A DNA stretch of 64,000 bases from positions 76,737,004 through 76,801,003 of the forward strand of contig NC_090280.1 of NCBI RefSeq assembly GCF_037392515.1, in the 5' to 3' direction. The notes beneath the pieces were generated by a model that saw nothing but the letters and a program-made list of their open reading frames with translations, was not told where the DNA came from and made no database searches. Numbering within the stretch: position 1 is the first letter of the stretch; the number at the start of each line of letters is the position of its first letter. Below are positions 13,901 through 23,200 of the stretch, piece by piece. A program made the translations under genes and the position numbers. Source of the DNA: Haliotis asinina (lineage: Eukaryota > Mollusca > Gastropoda > Lepetellida > Haliotidae).

Positions 13901-16900
13901 AGTGTAGACAACTTGCCAGATTGGACGGATGCTGTTTATGAAAGCTTCTACAGTACATGATTCTCTAACCATATGGGCTTACCATACCATATGTTTTACA
14001 AGGGTTTCAGTGCTGTAGAGGCTGTGCTAAACTTACCCTATAAGCAATTTTGGCAGTTTTAAGGGATGACCACTCACTCTGAGAGAGTATGGTTTTACAC
14101 ATTTAGCAAAACTGCAGCAATGGCAAAGTGGGGCATCAAACCCAAGATAAGTGAACCCTTTAACAATAAAGTAACTGAGATGGACTTGGTATTTGATAGC
14201 ATTCCAGTTATATCACTACATGTCAGGTGAATGTGAGAAGAAAGTCAGTGCATGTCTTGAATCTGGTCAGCACAACCTAATCGTCTTGCTCAAGTCTTTG
14301 GTAACAAGGTTAGTAAACATGCAAAAGTTCTCACCTGTGAATAATCATGTGTAGCACCTGGACTTGGAAGATTTGTGTTTGCTGCTTCAGGAAAAACTGG
14401 AGTTGTCCCCCCTGGAGTTTGTGTGGTAGGAGTTGTCCCCCTTGGGGTTTGTGTGGTGGGAGTTGTGGCTCCTGGAATTACAGGAGTTGTTCCCCTTGAT
14501 GTGTCTAGCGCAGGAGTTGTGGTCCCTGATCCATCAGAGGCTTTGAGTTTCTTCTCGGCCTCAGCAACAATCTGAGCAACAACATCTGGTGATGCTGGAG
14601 TGATGTCTTTGTTACCTGAATATGACAGCAACAAAAGTAATTTGGTAGTTTTGTTTACTGTCTATTGCATATTCAGTAATATTCCAGGTATATGGCGGTG
14701 GTCAGCAAACAATTGAGTCTGGACCAGACAATCCACTCATTAACCGCAACACGATCACTTGAGTCAACCAAGTCGGTGAGTCTGACCACCTGATCCCGCT
14801 AGTCCTGACTTATGAGAAGTCTGGGTTACTGAAGATCAATTCTAACATGGATGTTCATGGGCAATAACAACAGTGATATCCCAAAGTGACTTACACAAAC
14901 TAAGAACAATGTTCTTTCATACAACTCTTCTCCATTCTTATTGTGTAAAGTCAATATTATTCAAAAAGGTAAGAAACTGTTCATATTCAGTTTTCTTCTT
15001 CTTCACCTTTATATTCTAAATTATCAAGGAGTGTTTTACAGATAAGTGAAGTTAAGCTGTAATGCTATATAATATCATTATTGTGGAAGGAGCGTCTGAA
15101 CTGTAGCAGAACTTTGGCAGGTCATGGTGCACTATTTGGACTAATCTAGAGGTCCATACAACTTATCCAAAATGCTGTGATACCTCAATTCACCTATAAC
15201 AGATCACTGTACTTGATTCAGACAGATCAAGGCTAAGGTAATCTTCTCATCCATCACACTGATGAATAAGACTCACCTATGACAGACCACTGTAATCGCA
15301 GAGCTTCTGCAACGGTCTCAAAAGAACTGTTTTCCTCCCCCTCAGGGGCTGGTTGTTTGTTTGGAGGCGATGATGTGGTCTCAGATGGCATGGTGGTGAC
15401 AGCAGTTGACGTGGAGTTGATAACTGTGGTTCTCCCCACAAACTTCCGTTTCTTCTTGGAGACGTGCTGGCTGACAGCTGCAGTGTTAGCAGTAACCTAC
15501 AGCAAGGCAGAGGAGGGATACAGTCTCTTACATTGTGAAATGTTCATAGAATATAAACAAGTGTTGAATCCATGAGACTCACACAGAGGAGGGATACAGT
15601 CTCTTACATTGTGAAATGTTCATAGAATATAAACAAGTGTTGAATCCATGAGACTCACACAGAGGAGGGATACAGTCTCTTACATTGTGAAATGTTCATA
15701 GAATATAAACGTGTTGAATCCATGAGACTCACACAGAGGAGGGATACAGTCTCTTACATTGTGAAATGTTCATAGAATATAAACAAGTGTTGAATCCATG
15801 AGACTCACACAGAGGAGGGATACAGTCTCTTACATTGTGAAATGTTCATAGAATATAAACAAGTGTTGAATCCATGAGACTCACACAGAGGAGGGATACA
15901 GTCTCTTACATTGTGAAATGTTCATAGAATATAAACGTGTTGAATCCATGAGACTCACACAGAGGAGGGATACAGTCTCTTACATTGTGAAATGTTCATA
16001 GAATATAAATGTGTTGAATCCATGAGACTCACACAGAGGAGGGATACAGTCTCTTACATTGTGAAATGTTCATAGAATATAAACAAGTGTTGAATCCATG
16101 AGACTCACACAGAGGAGGGATACAGTCTCTTACATTGTGAAATGTTCATAGAATATAAACAAGTGTTGAATCCATGAGACTCACACAGAGGAGGGATACA
16201 GTCTCTTACATTGTGAAATGTTCATAGAATATAAACGTGTTGAATCCATGAGACTCACACAGAGGAGGGATACAGTCTCTTACATTGTGAAATGTTCATA
16301 GAATATAAACGTGTTGAATCCATGAGACTCACACAGAGGAGGGATACAGTCTCTTACATTGTGAAATGTTCATAGAATATAAACGTGTTGAATCCATGAG
16401 ACTCACACAGAGGAGGGATACAGTCTCTTACATTGTGAAATGTTCATAGAATATAAACAAGTGTTGAATCCATGAGACTCACACAGAGGAGGGATACAGT
16501 CTCTTACATTGTGAAATGTTCATAGAATATAAACGTGTTGAATCCATGAGACTCACTGTCAGAACATGATACTGGGACTTATCTTGGAGTGAGTGGGTGG
16601 GTGAGTGAGTGGTTGAGTGAGTTGTACTCATGTGGGGAACTGAACCTGGGTCTTAGATGTTCAAACACTTTAACCACTGGGCTATCCCTCCTTGCCTCCT
16701 ACTTATGATTACAGATGAAAAGTTGGATAAAAGAATAAAATATTGTGAAAAAAACTATTTGTTTTCACATTCTTATGTTATAAATTTGGACAAATCGATA
16801 ATTTTTACAGCCATTTGTTGTAGACGGGCCAAACATCAGTCTGTAAGCAAAGTTTAGACGAATGCCTGTAATAACATACAATTTCCACAGACCAGTATCC

Positions 16901-18430
16901 ACAAAGCATCCTTGGAGCTTCAAAAGTTACATTTATGAAAAGTTCACAGGGTTCACAGAAACTCACAGATTGCAACTGATGAATCAAAGTCCCTGGCTAG
17001 AAGTCTTTGGAAGTCAAGATGTGCTTGTCTCTCAATGTAGGTGAAACAAATATTATTGTGTAAGGTAAGACGAACCTGTGACAGGTACGCTATGTCTGCT
17101 GTGGCTGTGTGGGGCACACAGTGCCCATTCTGAGAGTCGGTGAGTTTGATGAAGCTGTCGTCGGGGTTGATGAGGTATCGCTGGTGTGGTGGACTGCTTG
17201 AAGAGTCAGACCACACTGGGTCAACTTGATGCACAACAGGCTGAGGTGTGTATGTCTGGTAGAAGCTTGCTGAAACACAAACAACAGAAAATACCAGCTG
17301 TCTGCAATTCCCTCAAGACTGGATGTCAAAGGCAAATGTGTATTGATGTCACCATGTTTATGATGAAGTTCAAAAGAAGCTTCCCTAACTGCAACTGCTT
17401 CAGGACCCAGATCCAGATGCTCACAGACAAGCACCCTTGTAGTCATTCCAAACTCATAAAAGAACACACTTTATCCAGCCTCTATGATTAGTTGGCAGCA
17501 CATCTGTCCATGCCCAATGTGTGCGGGTATTTTGGGAGGACAGTCTTCTACCAAGGCTGGACCAACTCTTTGAAACAATCTTAGAAAAGTCATATTCAAT
17601 AAGTGTGTGAAAATTTTGCCCACAGCTACATGGCAGAGCTCTTCCTCTTCGGTAACCATTCCAAGGTTTGCACCAAACCATGTGATAGAAATAAACACAT
17701 CCTAACCTCATGAACCTAATGAGTGAAAACATGTTATCTTGGTTAAGTTTTAGTAACCTTTGTCCTTTGGCCTCCGCTTCTTTATGGGTCTCACCACATA
17801 TAACCACGAATCATAATATACAGTTACGAATTCAAAATTCAGAAACACACTTGCAAACAATCTGTTTATCAAATTTTCTAAGTCTGTTGTAGACTTTCTT
17901 CCACATTTCAGTCTTGGAAACAACTGACCATGTGGCCATCTCTTTATGGTGTATTCATATATTCCATCAATGTCACATAGGGAACACCAAAAACGGATAT
18001 CAATCATTGTAACCTTGTGTGGAATCCAACCTGGACCTTCAGCCTGATTAGCAAACATTTCATCCACTAGGCTACCCCACCCCTGCATTATTGATATAAA
18101 CATATGAATGCAATTGTGAGATAACTGACAATGAACCTCTACAGCAAACATTCGTATAAGTGTGTAACATTTAACACTTGATAAAAATCAGTATTAATAA
18201 CTTAATACACCAAGCATTACAAAATGATCTTGTGATACAAATGAGGAAAGGAATGATCCCCAATTTACCAGTGTACCAGTACTGTTACATTGTTTCAGCT
18301 GCCAGGTTGGCAAATGTGGTAATAAATCAAATCCTCATTTCCTTTTCAAATGTAAATTCCTCCCATATTACACAATTTGTTGCAGTCACCAATATTACCA
18401 TGGTTACAATCTATCTCAAGAACTTCCACT

Positions 18431-18472
<42 letters not shown>

Positions 18473-20165
18473 ATTGATTTTTTCCTCATAAAGAGAGGTT
18501 ATAACTGATCTTCTGGACACAGCAAGCCAGTGAAACATTTGCATAGATCTACAGCGCATGACAGTTATACTCAGTAGATAATATTGGTGCCATTATCTTG
18601 ATTGTTCAAGCCCAGTGGGAGGACTAGAGGATGGCTGCATATTGCACATCATGAATGTATTACCAGTCTATGAAATAGCGTCTGGCAGGCAGCATGCCGC
18701 TTGCTAGTAACATGGCAGGCTTAAAACTTTATTTTGAAGGCGGCCCTGTGTGCCAATACATTTTCCAAGGGTATATATGTGGCCATGTCACTGACTACAG
18801 GAAATATTTCGATAATGATTTACAATTGTGGTAACTAGATGATGTTTGCATAGTTCATGATCGATCAACTTCCACTGATCAACCTGCCTATTTACCCAAC
18901 ACTAAACATGCTAAATGTGACTGGCTTTCTTTCAGCCAATGAATAATGTCATTCTTTTCTGATGGTAGTGACACTAAATGAATTAACAGTGACCACAAAG
19001 TCATGGTTTTAAGTTTAAGTTTAACTCACTTCAAGTAATTCATTAATTACTTTCTTTTAACACCATGTGTCAATTTCCTATATTCAATGTCCTTTTTGTA
19101 AACACAAATGAAAAAAAAACAATGCAGATAAAATTTTGCATCCTGAGGGACGTAAATAAAATATCATTCATTGTGGCACACACTTTTGACAAGAAATAAA
19201 GCAATATATGCACTTCACCTTTTTGTTACTCTCACAGGGTTGGTAGGGTAGGCTAGTGGTACAAGTGCTTACTAGTTCTGTCAAAGATCGGAGTTCAATT
19301 CCAAATGTTGGTACAAAGAGTAAATCCATTTCTCTGGTTCACTACTGTGATATTGCTGGATCTTACTGTGATATTGCTGGAATCTTACTGTGATATTGCT
19401 GGAATACACTAAAAGCGGTGAAAAACCATATCACACACTCATTTGTTTACAGGACCTTCTTATTCATGCAAGTTTGGTAAGGACCCTTGAGACTAATCAC
19501 TGAGGTCATCTTGACACTAGTTTTGCAGGTCATGGCCAAACCCCAATATGCAGCCTCAAGGACTTCACCAGCACTAGATACTCCATGATGATGAAGCCAG
19601 CTACTATAGTTTCCAGGGCAATGATAAGCACACATGCAGCTGATATTTGTGAAAGCTATCAAATAGCCAGATGGGGCAGCTAACTAACAATAAAAACAGA
19701 TTCACACATTGGTTGTTTTCAGGCACAGCTCTTGACAATTCTAGATAAGCTGTGCACACACAAACATGGACTCAACTACAGTGGAAAATACACAACAAGG
19801 GCTCTAAGTCTTGCTCATGAATGTAAATATTCATAACATTATTGTGAGCTATTGTGGCATGTTATACTCTTGGAGCAGCACATGCACAAAAAACATAAAC
19901 ACCTCAAATAGTATTTTACACATTGAAAGAATTATTTTAAAAAATTATCTATACCATGTGCAAAAGTACCAAAATGTCTGGAGTCAAAAGAGTAAAATTC
20001 TATTAAAGGCCCTAAACAAATGATCAGTAATACTAACATATAAGCAAACATTCTATGACTCAAAAAGATTACTGGTATCTGAAGAAGCCAATGCAAGCAA
20101 GTCCACACAAGATACAAGGGATTAGATAAAACTCTTGAAGTGAATGTCAAGTTTTCACCTCACAC

Positions 20166-20257
<92 letters not shown>

Positions 20258-23200
20258 TCAATCTCACGCGGACATAAATGACATCAAAATGACATATTTA
20301 CAGAGAATATGCACGACTCTATTCCAACATACTATGAGCACCTATTAAACAATCTTGTCCACTTTTTCAAGCAGCATGGACTAACAGTTACCATGGATAC
20401 TTGTCAGTAGGTAGCATATTTTTTGATGAAATTGTTTCTTAAATTTATCGCACATGACTTTGCTCTATCTCACTACTAATGTAAGCTGCAATGTTTTTCA
20501 CATGTCAAAACAGCTACAAAAAGAACATGGACATTTATGGCACATAAACTTTTCTGAAAGGAAGATAGGTGTGTGGAAGTGAAGCCTGGCTACAGAAACC
20601 CGAGTACATTTATTAGCTCACAGCATTCCTGTACAGATGTTAATGTATCGGTATCTACGAATTGTTGAACATTTCCATCTGTTGCCATGGTTTCAGCTTG
20701 TGCTGATATGCACAGGTGTTGCTGAACAATATGCAAAACAGACAGTAGAAACAAAATGTAAAATGCACACATTTGACTCAGACATGAAACATGAGAGATA
20801 TCAAGTTTCTTACATCAGGCCAAACAGTTGGTTTGCTTAGCGTGTTCTGGTGCCTTATGCTCTGAATATCGATCCACAAAGCGTTTGCAACATTAAGACC
20901 AGTCTTTCAGCTAACACTGGTTATAGCCTTATATCAGTCCTTCTTCAACATAAAATTACTGTGCTAAAGATACATCTTTACAGATGTGTGTCTATGATAG
21001 CAAGATCCTCAACATTGAGGAAATCAAAAACAAGAATTGAATTTGGAAAAAATTATTAGCCTACATCTATCTATCATTTTTAGCTTAACATATGTAAATC
21101 CAATAAAAGTGCCTATACTGGCAGAGATTGGGAAAGAGAACTTTGACAATGGGCCATTTTCAGGATTATTAGCCATTTTATGAATTTGGAATGAGCCACA
21201 GCCCTTGCATCAATAGTAAAATTCAAAGTTTTAAAGGGCCATTTTTCATTCAAACGTGCAAAATGACCCATGGCCCCTGCCTTTCCCATTCCCAGTAGAA
21301 CAGGCTTTCAGCAACCCATGCTTGCAAAACAAAGCGACTATGCTTGTCGTAAGAGGCGACTAACGGGATCGGGTGGTCAGGCTTGCTGACTTGGTTGAGA
21401 CATGTCATCAGATCTATGCTCATGCTGTTGATCACTGGATTGTCTGGTCCAGACTCGAATATTTACAGACCGCCGCCATATAGCTGGAATATTGCTGAAT
21501 GCAGCGTAAAACTAAACTCACTCACTCACTCCCATTCCCAGTACTGGGTATGACAGACCAAACCAACTTGAAACTGTACCTCCACACTTAAACAATATTT
21601 CTTTAAAACCATATACCTAATATTTACATATTTAAATCAGAGAGAATAAGATCATGATAATGCGTCATATGAGCAATTATTCAATGACTGGTCATAATTG
21701 TCTGGAATTTTATCATGTTAAAAAATTGCTACTAGCAGTGAACATGTTTTCATTGTGTTATTCCTGTTAACCATATTAAAAAATATCATTCCTTAATATA
21801 ATGAATCAAATAACATGATTGATGTCTTCAGATAAAAGGAATGTTTGACAATGATTGAGCAGATTGAATAAACAAACTAATCAGATGGAGCTTTCATCCA
21901 TCTGTTGAAATGATCAAGGTCAAATTATGATTATCATCTTTAACAGGGCTGGCGAGTGGCCTGGTAGATAAGGCTAAATAGAAAGGGTGAAATGTTTCTC
22001 AGGCATCGGTATGTCACTTTTATTTGCGCACGTAACAATTTTTATCGCCATTTATAAAAAAACAGTTTTGACTTGGCAGCATCCTGATTATCCATTTGTC
22101 CACTATCAAAATGGGCGTCTGTAAGTATGAGTGTGAGTGAATCTACTGCTCATAAACACGTGCTACACTTCCTATGCTGTATTTCTGAGAGGAAAGAATA
22201 AAAATGTGCCCCTCCCCCATCACTAATTTTTTTTTATCAAATTTTTTTTATAAAAGTCCTACTGCGCTTATCACTTTTGAACAAAATGTGCCTGAGAAAC
22301 ATTTAATTTCTTTATGCAGCCTAATACCAAGCTGTTTGATAACTGTTTGCTCCTTAAAACAACAACACGCCATTGGAGTAAGGACACGAGCCTCTGTGTC
22401 ACTTGACCAGCCATATTTAAACTATTTGGCTCCTCTGTACTCACTGCTCTGATCCACATGTCATTCATACGTAGATTATGCTACAGCGATACAGACACCT
22501 TCATTGTGTCCATAAACAATTTTACACACATGCATCCTTTATAGTATTCATGTTATCAGCTGCAGTTACTTTCTGAATATATTTCCATATCATTTATAGA
22601 TTCAACCAAAAGGCTTCATTATAGTTTACATATAAAGATATTTCAATAGGTTTTGGCTCATAAAACTATTAAAAGCTCATTCCAAACTTGTAATGACACT
22701 AAAGAATGCCTTACAAAAACTGACCATATTATGAAACGTTCCACAAAGTCAAAATATTGTCCATCTCAAGCAAAATCAATGACATCTTGAAAGAGGAGTA
22801 TCACAGCACTGTAAGTTTCTGGAGCAGACTACTTACATCCAATGAATGAGTGAGTGAATTTAGTTTTACACCAATTTTATTACTATTAGCAATATTCTAG
22901 TAATATCACGACAAGGACACCAAAAACAGGCTTCACACATTGTACCCATGTGGGAATCGAACCTGATCTTCGGCATGATGAGCCGACGCTTCGACCACTA
23001 GTGGGTAAATAAGTTAAGTTTTATGCCAACTTCAGCATTTTTTTCCAGCAATATCAAGGTGGGGACACCAGAAATGCGCTTCACACGTTGTACCCATTGC
23101 GGACTTGAACCTGGGTCTTAAATGTGATGGGTGGACTCTTTCCCTACTCGGCTACCCCTTAAATCTAAGTGAGTGAGTTTAGTTTTGCTCCGCACCCAGC

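Noticed and set aside
15507-16556. CRISPR-like regular array
   Set aside because: Units are contiguous and near-identical with no unique spacers, in an intron of an animal gene; it is a minisatellite. The same applies to 23681-24003.
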